This document shows, piece by piece, positions 16,124-24,122 of a DNA stretch of 64,000 bases. Positions within the stretch are counted from its first letter, which is position 1. The number at the start of each line of letters is the position of its first letter. The DNA comes from Fredinandcohnia aciditolerans. GTDB lineage: Bacteria; Bacillota; Bacilli; Bacillales; Bacillaceae_L. The translations under genes and the position numbers were made by a program. Below the pieces are notes generated by a model. That model was not told where the DNA came from. It made no database searches and saw nothing but the letters and a program-made list of their open reading frames with translations. Location of the stretch: NCBI GenBank assembly GCA_003640645.1, contig QGHH01000015.1:62001-126000 (forward strand). Reading direction: 5' to 3'.

Positions 16124-16903
16124 ATGAAAGTAGCCGATAAGGTCATTGTTGTTACGGGTGCAGGGGGTGGGATTGGACGTGAGCTTGTTCGCCAGCTGTT
16201 AGAAAAAGGAGCAAATGTCGCAGCAATCATCCACAAAAATGGGCTCGAGAAAATGCAGGCATATAAGGATATGTATGGAGACAGAATTTCAATTCACACC
16301 GCAAATATCGCAAACAGAGAGGATGTACAAAAGCTTCTCGATGAAGTCATTGCAAGTCACGGTTGCGTAGACGCGATAATTAATAATGCAGGAATCATTC
16401 AACCTTTTATGAGTGTGAATGAACTTGCGTATGAACAAATTCAATGGGTAATGGATGTCAATTTTTATGGAACGCTTTATATGTGTAAATCGTTTTTACC
16501 ACATTTGTTAACTAGGCCCGAAGCTCATATTGCAAATGTGGCGAGCATGGGTGGATCCCTACCGATTCCGCAACAAACAATCTATTGCGCTTCAAAAGCA
16601 GCTGTTAAGATGTTAACCGAATCCCTTCACTCGGAGCTTCGGAAAACCAATGTTGGTGTGACCCTTGTGATTCCTGGCGCGGTCGATACAGACCTCGTGG
16701 AAAAAGCCAAAGTGGAAAAAAGAGGTGCCGAAAGTTCTACCTATAAGCTACTTAGCCCCATCGTCGCAGCTGCCATCATTATTGAAGGAATGGAAACGAA
16801 AAAATACCGCGTCTTAGCCGGAAGCGATTCGAAAATCATGGACATTTTATATCGCCTTCACCCAAAAAAGGCGACCGAATTAATTGCTAAAAAGATTTTG
16901 TAA
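16124..16903 (+). CDS. SDR family NAD(P)-dependent oxidoreductase
   Basis: A classical short-chain dehydrogenase of 259 residues. It has the Rossmann motif TGAGGGIGRE near residue 10, INNAGII (about 90), a catalytic SMGG..TIYCASKAA segment (Ser about 138, Tyr-x-x-x-Lys about 151-155) and PGAVDTDLV. The preceding TTG at 16121 is in frame, but GGGGG seven bases before ATG 16124 favours the ATG. Its C terminus (HPKKATELIAKKIL) suggests a peripheral membrane type acting on a lipid-like alcohol or ketone, which is a guess. Confidence 0.9.
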   Translation: MKVADKVIVVTGAGGGIGRELVRQLLEKGANVAAIIHKNGLEKMQAYKDMYGDRISIHTANIANREDVQKLLDEVIASHGCVDAIINNAGIIQPFMSVNELAYEQIQWVMDVNFYGTLYMCKSFLPHLLTRPEAHIANVASMGGSLPIPQQTIYCASKAAVKMLTESLHSELRKTNVGVTLVIPGAVDTDLVEKAKVEKRGAESSTYKLLSPIVAAAIIIEGMETKKYRVLAGSDSKIMDILYRLHPKKATELIAKKIL

Positions 16904-16963
16904 CATAACTTCACACCAATGTCAGTTAGCATAAGTCGCTAAAACTTACTGTAAATGTTTTTA

Positions 16964-17563
16964 TTACATTTTTGTTTTTCTATGAAAGAAGCTCCATTTA
17001 TTTGATTTATTTAAAAATAGAAATACATCTGTTATCCATTTTGAGATAAGCCCAACGGCTATATATAGAATAAATAATAGAAAAAAATTCTCCTTTCCGC
17101 CAAAACGAAACATACCAATCCCCAGTAAGATGGGTTTTATGAAAAATGCAAAAACAAGACAAAGAAGAAGTAGCCAAATATAATAATTTTTATTTTTGTT
17201 AAGCGTATATTGGTACAATAGGATATACGATACCGGAACGAAAGATGAATCTAGAGCTAAGTTAGCCGGAAGACCCGGTAATAATTTATATGGGTAGATC
17301 CACCACCCTCTTGATACTCCCATTACATCCGAAATTGCAAAAAAGACATGTACCCCATATCCGTAAAAACCTAGTTGAAAGATTTTTCTTCGGTCTATAA
17401 AAAGAAGTAAAGCAATGAGTGGAATAATTAACATTGCCAAAACAACCCAAAACTGCCATGTATGAAAATTGGAGTAATCGTTCCAATAATTTAGCCATCT
17501 TTCACTTTGTTGAACTTCTGCTTTTCTGATTTTCTCTATCAATTCCAATTGGTCTTTGTTCAC
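16964..17563 (-). CDS. CBO0543 family membrane protein
   Basis: A 199-residue protein with a charged N-terminal helix (KIRKAEVQQSERWLNYWNDY) and the family stretch NFHTWQFWVVLAMLIIPLIA. Five or so membrane segments follow, with a short basic tail. The GTG start follows AGGAGG. It is one of three members in the window. Function unknown. Confidence 0.75.
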   Translation of the reverse strand: MNKDQLELIEKIRKAEVQQSERWLNYWNDYSNFHTWQFWVVLAMLIIPLIALLLFIDRRKIFQLGFYGYGVHVFFAISDVMGVSRGWWIYPYKLLPGLPANLALDSSFVPVSYILLYQYTLNKNKNYYIWLLLLCLVFAFFIKPILLGIGMFRFGGKENFFLLFILYIAVGLISKWITDVFLFLNKSNKWSFFHRKTKM

Positions 17564-17655
17564 AAAGAGGCCTCCTGTTTTTGATAGTATTTTTCTATTT
17601 ATATTCGTTTATTCCACCTCTACTTTAATATATTTGTCATTTTTTCGAAGAAATA

Positions 17656-17692
17656 CAAAACACCCGTCATCCTCTACAAGTAATGACGGGTG
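17656..17692 (-). terminator. Intrinsic terminator
   Basis: CACCCGTCAT (17661-17670) pairs perfectly with ATGACGGGTG (17683-17692). On the minus strand TTTTG follows. It ends the methyltransferase transcript. Confidence 0.75.
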
Positions 17693-17719
17693 TAAAAGTT
17701 GTATTTAGATTTGTGAACT

Positions 17720-18316
17720 TCACTTTATACTACTAGAAATAAACATTGAGGCATCTTGCCTCATAAAAATACCCTGTCCGTGATAAAATGTCTTCATTTC
17801 AGTTGAGGTAAATCCAACCTCGGATAATAATCTTCTCAGTTCTTCATGCAAAAAGCCGTTATGTACTTTCGGGTGAGAGATTTGATCGTTTTTGTCAAAA
17901 TCAATGATAATGAGCTTGCCGCCCTTGTTTAAAATATTGAACAATTCTTGTAAAATCTTGTTCGTTTCAGGAATATGAAGAAGAACTAGTGACATCAACA
18001 CGATGTCCGCCTTCAGGTCAGGCGTTTCTTTAGTTAAATCCGCATACAATACTTTTGCATTCGATATTCCACGTTTAGCTATTTTAACTTCAGTCACGTC
18101 CAACATTTGTTTTGATGAATCTACCAACAATATCGATTCAACTAAGTCGAATAGTTCTAGGCTAACTAGCCCTGTCCCGCTTCCATAGTCAATTAGTGAT
18201 TTATCTTGAGCACCTTGTAATTGCGGTTTTACTTCCTTCACAATTACTTTCGCTAATTTTATTCTTTCCTCTGTATCATATCTTTTTGCCATTTCTTCAA
18301 AAACGTTATTTTCCAT
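17720..18316 (-). CDS. class I SAM-dependent methyltransferase
   Basis: A 198-residue Rossmann-fold methyltransferase. Motif I is LIDYGSGTGLVSLEL (about residue 41), the acidic end of beta 2 is LLVDSSKQML, and motif IV is ADIVLMSLVLLHIPE. It resembles UbiE/YcgJ-type small-molecule methyltransferases with the EEMAKRYDTEER opening. Substrate unknown. GAGGAG precedes the ATG. Confidence 0.85.
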   Translation of the reverse strand: MENNVFEEMAKRYDTEERIKLAKVIVKEVKPQLQGAQDKSLIDYGSGTGLVSLELFDLVESILLVDSSKQMLDVTEVKIAKRGISNAKVLYADLTKETPDLKADIVLMSLVLLHIPETNKILQELFNILNKGGKLIIIDFDKNDQISHPKVHNGFLHEELRRLLSEVGFTSTEMKTFYHGQGIFMRQDASMFISSSIK

Positions 18317-18375
18317 ATTCGACTCCTCTATTATAAAGTGCTAGCTACTTAGTGGCATTATAGCAAAATCAACAA

Positions 18376-18495
18376 CTAAAAGCTCGTTTCCAACTTCGCT
18401 CGTTCAAAAAGGAACTGCTGTAGTAGTTCTTCCGTTTGTCCAAACTCATCCCCAATTCATTCAACACCCTTTACTTGTCCATTTTGAATATAAAT
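18376..18495 (-). pseudogene. Tail of an unidentified gene, with internal stop
   Basis: The minus strand reads IYIQNGQVKGVE, TGA, IGDEFGQTEELLQQFLFERA, KLETSF and TAG. Codon choice and amphipathic pattern look like genuine protein, and TGG to TGA would explain the stop. I do not recognise the family. It abuts the inverted permease fragment, so the breakpoint of the rearrangement is near 18495. Confidence 0.45.
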
Positions 18496-18607
18496 AGAAT
18501 TTTTGTTTGTCTTCCTCTAAATCCGCATAAAGTCTGAATTAGAGGAAACTTCCAGCCGAAATAAAGAACACAATCCCAATAAACGATCCTACAAACAAGA
18601 TGAGCCC
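18485..18607 (-). pseudogene. BceB/YxdM-type ABC permease, inverted internal fragment
   Basis: The minus strand gives GLILFVGSFIGIVFFISAGS, FL, TAA (18539-18541), FRLYADLEEDKQKFY. This is the FtsX-like domain that in peptide-antibiotic exporter permeases of the BceB type comes just before the KIGLT segment. Here it carries a nonsense codon (TAT to TAA) and faces away from the following part of the same kind of gene at 18620-18882. Confidence 0.75.
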
Positions 18608-18619
18608 ATATTATTTATT

Positions 18620-18882
18620 AAATTCAAATCGATTGCAAAAATAGGCTTAACCGTGAAAGATTTGAAAAAGGTACTAACGAGACAAACTGCCCTTCTATTC
18701 TTCACACCGATTTTTGTGGCACTCATTCACGGAGCCGTAGCTCTAACCGCATTGTCTCACCTTTTCTTTTATGACTTAACCATCGTATCCCTAACGGTAT
18801 TGGTGTATTTTTATTCATCCAATTCCTGTACTTTTCAATCGTCCGCTTTTTCTACGCAAAGCAGATCAAAACTGTTCTTTAA
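18620..18882 (+). pseudogene. BceB/YxdM-type ABC permease, C-terminal fragment
   Basis: The plus strand reads KSIAKIGLTVKDLKKVLTRQ, TALLFFTPIFVALIHGAVAL, TALSHLF. After a frame change it reads FLFIQFLYFSIVRFFYAKQI and stops at 18880-18882. These are the last two membrane segments of a BceB-like bacitracin/lantibiotic exporter permease. The GTG at 18653 would only give a truncated piece. A hairpin, AGTCCCCAC with GTGAGGACT, at 18914-18943 is probably the old terminator. Confidence 0.8.
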
Positions 18883-18991
18883 ACTAAACATTATAGTTGA
18901 TTACACGAATTAAGTCCCCACAACCTTTGGTGAGGACTCTTTCATTTTCCTAAATAAAATAGGGTCCTATTAGATATGAATTAACTTTTGA

Positions 18992-19861
18992 TTATTTTTT
19001 AAATCCCACTAGTATATCTAAATCAACCGTAATCTCTGAAATGCTATTTTTATATGCCCCAACATCTGTTTTTTTCGAATTCCATGAAAGTGGTGTCATA
19101 TGCATTACATTATTTACTTCTTTTTGGTCCAACGTTTGTTGATAACTTAGATTAATAACTTCTTTTAAATAAAAGTGTTTCTTAAATAGCTCGACTATCT
19201 CTGCATGTTTATTAGAATTATTTTCTGTGTCACCGTAAAGTGCTTTCCTTAGTTCTTTTAGATAATTTGGACGAGGGACCACTTTAATGACAAGACCGTC
19301 AGGAACCAATATTCTTTTAAACTCTTTATAATTTGAAGGGGATAAGATATTAAGAACTACATGAAAAGTTTGAGCTGCTATTGGTGAATTTGCTAAATCA
19401 CCAACAATCCAACTTTGTTCTTTATATTTCTTAGCGGCCATTATTATTCCTTCCTTTGAAATATCCAGACCCACCCCTTTTAAAGCTGAAATATTACATT
19501 CATTTATAATCTTTTGTAAATGAGATCCTTCACCACATCCGGCATCAAAAAGTAATAATGGATAAATTGTAGAATTCATGTATGTGTTTATCACTTTTGA
19601 GATTTCTTTATGAATTGGTGTGTACAACTCACTTTTCATAATGATGTTCTGCCTTGCTTCAAATAAACTCTGATCATAATGACTATTTGTGGAACGCGTC
19701 ATAAAGTTAACATATCCTTGTTTAGCAAAGTCGAAAGTATGCTTATTTGCACATTTTAGGCTTTTTTCATCAACCACTTTTAACGAACCTTTACAATGCG
19801 GGCATCTAAATACTTCAATCATATCACGAAACCGGTTTACACTTTTTGTTTTGTTATTCAT
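18992..19861 (-). CDS. 23S rRNA (guanine-N1)-methyltransferase, RlmA family
   Basis: A 289-residue RlmA-type enzyme. The N-terminal zinc finger has C20, C23, C37 and H41 (FRCPHCKG..LKCANKH), followed by the family block FDFAKQGYVNFM. SAM motif I is LLFDAGCGEGSHL and motif IV is NILSPSNYKEFKRIL. RlmA(I)/(II) methylate G745/G748 in the peptide exit tunnel, and the II type (TlrB, YxjB) gives macrolide resistance. GGAAG before ATG 19861 sets the start; the in-frame codons up to 19897 lie inside a terminator hairpin. The long regulated leader upstream suggests induction by a ribosome-targeting drug. Confidence 0.85.
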   Translation of the reverse strand: MNNKTKSVNRFRDMIEVFRCPHCKGSLKVVDEKSLKCANKHTFDFAKQGYVNFMTRSTNSHYDQSLFEARQNIIMKSELYTPIHKEISKVINTYMNSTIYPLLLFDAGCGEGSHLQKIINECNISALKGVGLDISKEGIIMAAKKYKEQSWIVGDLANSPIAAQTFHVVLNILSPSNYKEFKRILVPDGLVIKVVPRPNYLKELRKALYGDTENNSNKHAEIVELFKKHFYLKEVINLSYQQTLDQKEVNNVMHMTPLSWNSKKTDVGAYKNSISEITVDLDILVGFKK

Positions 19862-19875
19862 GTTACTCTTCCTTT

Positions 19876-19910
19876 CAAAAATAAAAATCACAGGCAATCT
19901 GCCTGTGATT
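19876..19910 (-). terminator. Attenuator hairpin directly before the rRNA methyltransferase
   Basis: AATCACAGGCA and TGCCTGTGATT pair perfectly (11 bp, 3-nt loop, 19886-19910). On the minus strand TTTTTATTTTT follows. It lies 15 bases before the methyltransferase start, inside the leader, so read-through is needed for expression. Confidence 0.85.
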
Positions 19911-20007
19911 CAGAGTAAACGGAAGAAACCGATCCTTATTTGTCTTAGGTCAATAAGAAGTCGTCGCTAAATAAACCTCTTTAATCCTAAAGAAGATAGA
20001 TAATTAG

Positions 20008-20042
20008 ACATAAATAAAGAAAGGCAGAACAATCCGCCTTTC
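20008..20042 (-). terminator. Second attenuator hairpin in the methyltransferase leader
   Basis: GAAAGGC and GCCTTTC (20019-20042) pair with two further bases. On the minus strand TTTATTTATG follows. It lies between the leader peptide and the last attenuator. Confidence 0.7.
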
Positions 20043-20088
20043 TCCATTACATAATATCTATTCCAGCCCTACATAGGCTAGAGTAAGA

Positions 20089-20219
20089 GTAAATACATCG
20101 ATATCAGCAAAACATGTATTTACCTATAAAATGAAGATTATTAAAAAAGGACAGACTTATCCCGTGTACTCTGGTTTCACAAACAGAGCCTTTGAACGTA
20201 TTAAATTACTGGTTCAAAG
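20089..20219 (-). promoter_or_regulatory. Leader RNA fold: hairpins over and after the leader peptide
   Basis: From 5' to 3' on the minus strand: CTTTGAAC/GTTCAAAG (20212-20219 with 20190-20197), whose first arm lies within the last codons of the leader peptide; CTCTG..CAGAG (20169-20188); a weak hairpin GGATA/TGTCC followed by six T (20143-20162), which may be a first terminator; and GTAAATACAT/ATGTATTTAC (20089-20123). A ribosome stalled on the peptide would open the first hairpin and could reshuffle the others. Confidence 0.6.
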
Positions 20220-20250
20220 ATGGGAATCGAAGTCTCATATAATGTGTCAT
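20206..20250 (-). CDS. leader peptide MTHYMRLRFPSLNQ
   Basis: A 14-codon frame starts at ATG 20250, 11 bases after a perfect AGGAGG (20262-20267), and stops with TAA at 20206-20208. It lies about 35 bases downstream of a consensus promoter and about 345 bases before the rRNA methyltransferase. The strong ribosome binding site on so short a frame marks it as a translated regulatory peptide, as in erm and ABC-F leader attenuators. I recall near-identical M-x-x-x-MRLRFPxLNQ peptides ahead of resistance genes in other Bacillaceae, but could not check this. Confidence 0.8.
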   Translation of the reverse strand: MTHYMRLRFPSLNQ

Positions 20251-20288
20251 TTTTTAATAATCCTCCTAGACTTTAAATTACATTACTA

Positions 20289-20317
20289 ATTATAGATAAT
20301 TAGTACAAAGAAGTCAA
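20289..20317 (-). promoter_or_regulatory. Sigma-A promoter of the leader/methyltransferase transcript
   Basis: On the minus strand TTGACT (20312-20317), a 17-base spacer and TATAAT (20289-20294). Transcription should start near 20282, about 15 bases before the AGGAGG of the leader peptide. Confidence 0.85.
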
Positions 20318-20431
20318 AAATATGATAGTTTAATAACTTCTAAAAACAAGGGATAATCAATCCCTTCTTGCTTGTTTCGGCGTGTTAAAAATATAACGAC
20401 ATAACAGTAGAGATGTTGAAAGTAATATAAA

Positions 20432-20458
20432 AACCACCTTAATTACTTAAAGGTGGCT
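20432..20458 (-). terminator. Intrinsic terminator
   Basis: AACCACCTT (20432-20440) faces AAGGTGGCT (20450-20458). On the minus strand GGTTTTTATATT follows. It ends the 20471-20743 transcript and separates it from the leader promoter. Confidence 0.75.
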
Positions 20459-20470
20459 AATACTCTTAAT

Positions 20471-20743
20471 CTATTTACCGCTATTTTTTATTGGAGACTC
20501 GACTTTCTCCCAATTTGTAGGACCTTCACCACTTGGTAAATATTTTTTCCAATATTCACCAGTCTTCTTATCGAAAATGATGATATTATTCTCGTTTGCA
20601 GGCACAAGTTCATATCTATATTCATTGTTAGTACTATCTACATTTGAAGTTTCCTTACCAAATGCAGACATAAAAAATAAGCCTAATATTGTGAAACCTA
20701 CTATAATTGCTAAACCAATAATTATGGATGAACTATTTTTCAT
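20471..20743 (-). CDS. small membrane-anchored hypothetical protein
   Basis: A 90-residue protein with one N-terminal membrane segment (IIIGLAIIVGFTILGLFFMS). A short polar ectodomain follows, ending YELVPANENNIIIFDKKTGE and YWKKYLPSGEGP. The latter resembles the aspartate-box style phrase found at the end of several Bacillus membrane proteins. No family recognised. GGAGG sets the ATG. Confidence 0.65.
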   Translation of the reverse strand: MKNSSSIIIGLAIIVGFTILGLFFMSAFGKETSNVDSTNNEYRYELVPANENNIIIFDKKTGEYWKKYLPSGEGPTNWEKVESPIKNSGK

Positions 20744-20824
20744 CTTCTACCTCCATTTCCAGTTTATATGATTTATAATATACCTTTTAGAAACAACAAA
20801 CTTTGCGAAAACAGCCTTTATTTA

Positions 20825-21235
20825 TTACCTTCGTCGTTCAATCCGATTAAAAATCGAATAAGAAATACCTAAAATCATACCTATTAGGAAAGCGATAAAG
20901 AAACCAAATATGCCTTGAAAACCAACCCAACCAGTTGTAAATGTCAGAAAAAATAATACATAACAAAAACCTAGCAGGATGATTGCAATAGGAAAGTTAA
21001 ATGGAAACAAACGCTTCCACCCTTTTGCTAATAATACAGAACTGATTAGTAAAGCAATTACGGTGAACATTTGTATGGATCCCCATCGGAATTCTACACG
21101 AGACTGCGCCTCCTCACCAAATGCAGGTATATTTAGAAGCTTATACATTGTGATAGAAGCAGTAATAATTCCTGTCAAAACTACAAGTATGAAAATCGTC
21201 CAGTTTATTGCTTTAAGGTAATTTTTGCTGTTCAT
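20825..21235 (-). CDS. four-segment membrane protein, unknown
   Basis: A 136-residue protein with four hydrophobic segments (about 10-30, 52-70, 78-98, 104-125) and a basic C-terminal tail (FNRIERRR). No signature motif recognised. GGGGTGATT precedes the ATG. It lies 81 bases upstream of the 90-residue protein on the same strand and may share its transcript. Confidence 0.65.
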   Translation of the reverse strand: MNSKNYLKAINWTIFILVVLTGIITASITMYKLLNIPAFGEEAQSRVEFRWGSIQMFTVIALLISSVLLAKGWKRLFPFNFPIAIILLGFCYVLFFLTFTTGWVGFQGIFGFFIAFLIGMILGISYSIFNRIERRR

Positions 21236-21317
21236 TTAATCACCCCTTATATACCTTATTCTACATTTTTAGAAAAAGTATTGGTTTGTGCAATGAAATA
21301 GCTAAGTTGAACAACCT

Positions 21318-21674
21318 CTATTTTTTAAAAGGCATAAATGATGAAGGATCTAACTCTTCACTTTCGATCACAATAGCGGTTAATCCTGTATAAGTTTTGG
21401 TTTCATGCCATTCATCTTTCTCCCAAAAAACAGCGTCTCCCGCTTGAACTTTGATATATTTTTCTTTTTCACCTCGTACATCCCCTTCCCCATTTAAGAT
21501 TAAAAGAAGTTGAGGTACTACTGCTTGATGAAAGCCTATAATTCCGTTTTCTTGTAAGTACATGCATCCTACATGAGTTGCTTTTTCCGTTTGAATAACA
21601 CGGGACATCACAAAATCGGAATTAAACTTTGTAATCTTTTTACCGCTATCTATACCAAACTTATAAATTTCCAT
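21318..21674 (-). CDS. cupin domain protein
   Basis: A 118-residue single cupin. The second half shows GEGDVRGEKEKYIKVQAGDA and VFWEKDEWHETKTYTGLTAI, the conserved GD and H-E/T positions of the jelly roll. The first motif is weak (HQAVVPQLLLILNGEG). Ligand or reaction unknown. The ATG follows GGAGGTACATA. Confidence 0.75.
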   Translation of the reverse strand: MEIYKFGIDSGKKITKFNSDFVMSRVIQTEKATHVGCMYLQENGIIGFHQAVVPQLLLILNGEGDVRGEKEKYIKVQAGDAVFWEKDEWHETKTYTGLTAIVIESEELDPSSFMPFKK

Positions 21675-21780
21675 TATGTACCTCCAGAATTTATTTTCCC
21701 ATTCAATAATGTTACATATAGGAATGTACTGTTAAATTAACCTCAAAATAAGCAATAATCCTTTAGTATCATCACTATGT

Positions 21781-22242
21781 TTACTTAAAATCTACCTTTT
21801 CACAATTTATGTATTGCTCAATATATCCTCTATACTCAACTGTTAATCTACTTGGTAGATTATTAAGTGAAAAATATTGCATTTCTTCAGATTCGCTATA
21901 ATCTATCTTCAATTCTCCACTGATATCTTTCGTATAATAAACAGCTGTTACTGAATATAATTCATCCCCATTTGACACTTTAAAATAATGGTCAGAACCA
22001 GAGAAAACATTAAGTAATTTTAGGTTTTCAACTACTAAGCCTGTTTCTTCATAAACCTCTCTTTTTGCGACCTCTTCAAAACTTTCACCTAAATCCATTA
22101 GTCCTCCTGGCAATCCCCAATATCCATCTTTTCTTTTTTGCAATAACACTTCATCTTGTTTATTTATAATGATAACCACCGAACCAGGTAAAATAATAGG
22201 CTTATGACCTACATACTGTCTCAGATATTTATAATATTCCAA
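21781..22242 (-). CDS. Nudix hydrolase
   Basis: The Nudix box occupies residues 46-69, GGLMDLGESFEE and VAKREVYEETGL, matching GX5EX7REUXEEXGU. Such enzymes split nucleoside diphosphates linked to another group; the substrate cannot be read. I place the start at TTG 22242 (MEYYKYLRQYVGHKP) because GGAGG lies eight bases before it. An in-frame TTG at 22257 would overlap that site. It follows the VOC gene at 22269-22631 closely, so the two are probably an operon. Confidence 0.85.
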   Translation of the reverse strand: MEYYKYLRQYVGHKPIILPGSVVIIINKQDEVLLQKRKDGYWGLPGGLMDLGESFEEVAKREVYEETGLVVENLKLLNVFSGSDHYFKVSNGDELYSVTAVYYTKDISGELKIDYSESEEMQYFSLNNLPSRLTVEYRGYIEQYINCEKVDFK

Positions 22243-22268
22243 TTCATAATCCTCCAAAACTGGTTGAA

Positions 22269-22631
22269 TTAATCAAATTGCAGATACTCTAATACATTAC
22301 CAAATGGGTCTCTGAAACTAATATATTTTCCAGGAGGACATTTTGTTGGTTCTTCGATTATGAAATCAACTTTATGTTCATTTAACAGATTAACTGTATG
22401 AAAAATGTCTTCCGTTTTTAATCCTAAAACTACTCCAGAAGGTTTGGAATTATTAATATATAAAGCCTCTTCAGATTCTTCTACTACGATGGGTAGATCT
22501 CCGTGAATGAGTGTTACAATTTTAGGACCATATTTTTTATTAACTTCAAAGCCTAAAACTGTGGTGTAAAAGTCAATTGCCTCCTCAATATTAGGAACAT
22601 AAATCCCAATAACACAAACTTGACTCATCAT
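22269..22631 (-). CDS. VOC family protein
   Basis: A 120-residue glyoxalase/bleomycin-resistance fold protein: MSQVCVIGIYVPNIEEAIDF at the start, VLGLKTEDIFHTVNLLNEHK in the middle, and FRDPFGNVLEYLQF with the C-terminal Glu ligand. GGAGGAG precedes two adjacent ATGs. It is the first gene of a probable two-gene unit with the Nudix hydrolase. Confidence 0.85.
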   Translation of the reverse strand: MMSQVCVIGIYVPNIEEAIDFYTTVLGFEVNKKYGPKIVTLIHGDLPIVVEESEEALYINNSKPSGVVLGLKTEDIFHTVNLLNEHKVDFIIEEPTKCPPGKYISFRDPFGNVLEYLQFD

Positions 22632-22865
22632 TACTCCTCCATTTATTATCGATTTATTTATTCATTAACATTAATTCCACCTAGTACCATAAATTACCTG
22701 CTAAATCACAGATTTTTCTTCTTTCAACTAAACTCACCCCAGTTATTAAAAAAGAACGACAAAAATTTCAAAAAAATAGTGCCTTAATCCTTCTCGGATC
22801 AACGCACCTATTCGTTTAAAATTCGACTTCAAGAAAACTTACATTTGTAAGTTAAATAGGATGGA

Positions 22866-23648
22866 TCAACCAATAAATTGCCTCAATAGCTGGTTAAACT
22901 TTTCACGTTCTTCCCAGAAAGCACCATGACCACTGTAATGAAACGGAACAAGCTGTGCGTTTTTTATTTTTTGACTTAGTTCCTGAGCTTGTGCAAATGG
23001 AATCACTTTGTCATGAACACCATGAACAATTAAAGTTGGGACAAGTATTTTTTGTAAGTCTGCATAAAGTGTTTCATCTCTTAGTGTAATAATGATCGCT
23101 GCTGTTGACCAGCCTGCTGCTTCTAAGCCCATTTGAAAAAACCACTCAGAGAATGGACTTGTTATATATTGAAAGAAAAAGTTTTCTGTCACTTCTCTCA
23201 TCATCTTAGGACGGTCATTTAACGCTTGAGTAAGGAATTTTGTCGCAGTTTCTGTGGTAAAGCCTACAGGAGCTGCAGCATCAACTAGGACAAGCTTAGA
23301 TACCCCGTTACCATTATGTCGGGATATATACCGAATCGCAATTGCTCCGCCCGTAGAATGACCAACAAGAGTAAAATTGTCTAATTGAAGGACATCAACA
23401 ACTTTACGTATGTCATCGGCCAATCGGTCAAAATTGTATCCACTTATTGGCTTATCCGACTTTCCGAAACCTCTCCAGTCAATTCCGATACAGCGGTAAC
23501 CCATGAAAGGCAGAACATCAAATTGATACTCAAACTGTCTATGGCTTAACGGCCAACCATGCAGAAATACGATTGTCTTGCTGCCTTCAGGATTAATATC
23601 TTCAATATATAATTTTACACCTGATTCCACAGTAACGTAATAACCCAC
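22866..23648 (-). CDS. alpha/beta hydrolase
   Basis: A 260-residue hydrolase of the haloperoxidase/esterase type. It has the oxyanion segment FLHGWPLS (about 28-35), nucleophile S98 in LVGHSTGGA, acid D in VHGVHDKVIP and base H in YSGHGAFWEE, so the triad is complete. The GTG start follows GGGGGAATCAA. It stands alone. Substrate unknown. Confidence 0.88.
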   Translation of the reverse strand: MGYYVTVESGVKLYIEDINPEGSKTIVFLHGWPLSHRQFEYQFDVLPFMGYRCIGIDWRGFGKSDKPISGYNFDRLADDIRKVVDVLQLDNFTLVGHSTGGAIAIRYISRHNGNGVSKLVLVDAAAPVGFTTETATKFLTQALNDRPKMMREVTENFFFQYITSPFSEWFFQMGLEAAGWSTAAIIITLRDETLYADLQKILVPTLIVHGVHDKVIPFAQAQELSQKIKNAQLVPFHYSGHGAFWEEREKFNQLLRQFIG

Positions 23649-23767
23649 ACTTGATTCCCCCTAAAAAAGCTATACGAATAAGATATTCATCTGGGTAAAC
23701 ATAGGTGAATACCTACCTATTCGCTATTCGCTTGTCAATCGTTGGAGATAAATGAAGAGTATAATTG

Positions 23768-23804
23768 AAAAAAAATAAGCGATAATCCTTTTTGGACTAT
23801 CGCT
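23768..23804 (-). terminator. Intrinsic terminator
   Basis: AGCGATA-ATCC faces GGAC-TATCGCT (23778-23804). On the minus strand TATTTTTTTT follows. It serves the DUF2187 gene. Confidence 0.8.
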
Positions 23805-23829
23805 ACCCGTTACTCTATACAATTGTTTA

Positions 23830-24012
23830 CTACGTTGCCTTCGTAATTTTATAATTTTTATGATTGACTATAGTTGAAATTGGTTCGTCTTTTTCTTCAT
23901 TGTAACCATACTCAACAATAACAGAATTTTCTCGTACAACCGTAACTGTTCCTTTATAACTTTGCCCATCACGATTAAATGAAATATTGTCCCCGATTTT
24001 AGCAGTTGCCAT
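23830..24012 (-). CDS. DUF2187 family protein (YkvS-like)
   Basis: A 60-residue KOW/SH3-like small protein: MATAKIGDNISFNRDGQSYK, then GTVTVVRENSVIVEYGYN and the closing VNHKNYKI. This matches the YkvS/DUF2187 family of Bacillus. GGAGGTGTTAAT sets the ATG at 24012; the upstream in-frame ATG at 24066 has no such site. Role unknown. Confidence 0.8.
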   Translation of the reverse strand: MATAKIGDNISFNRDGQSYKGTVTVVRENSVIVEYGYNEEKDEPISTIVNHKNYKITKAT

Positions 24013-24122
24013 ATTAACACCTCCGAACTTATTATTTTCAGTAAGGATAAAAAAATGCAGCAACAATTAAGAATAAGTTTTATCAATTATAGCAATACCC
24101 TGATTCAAAAAACTCAGCTTCA

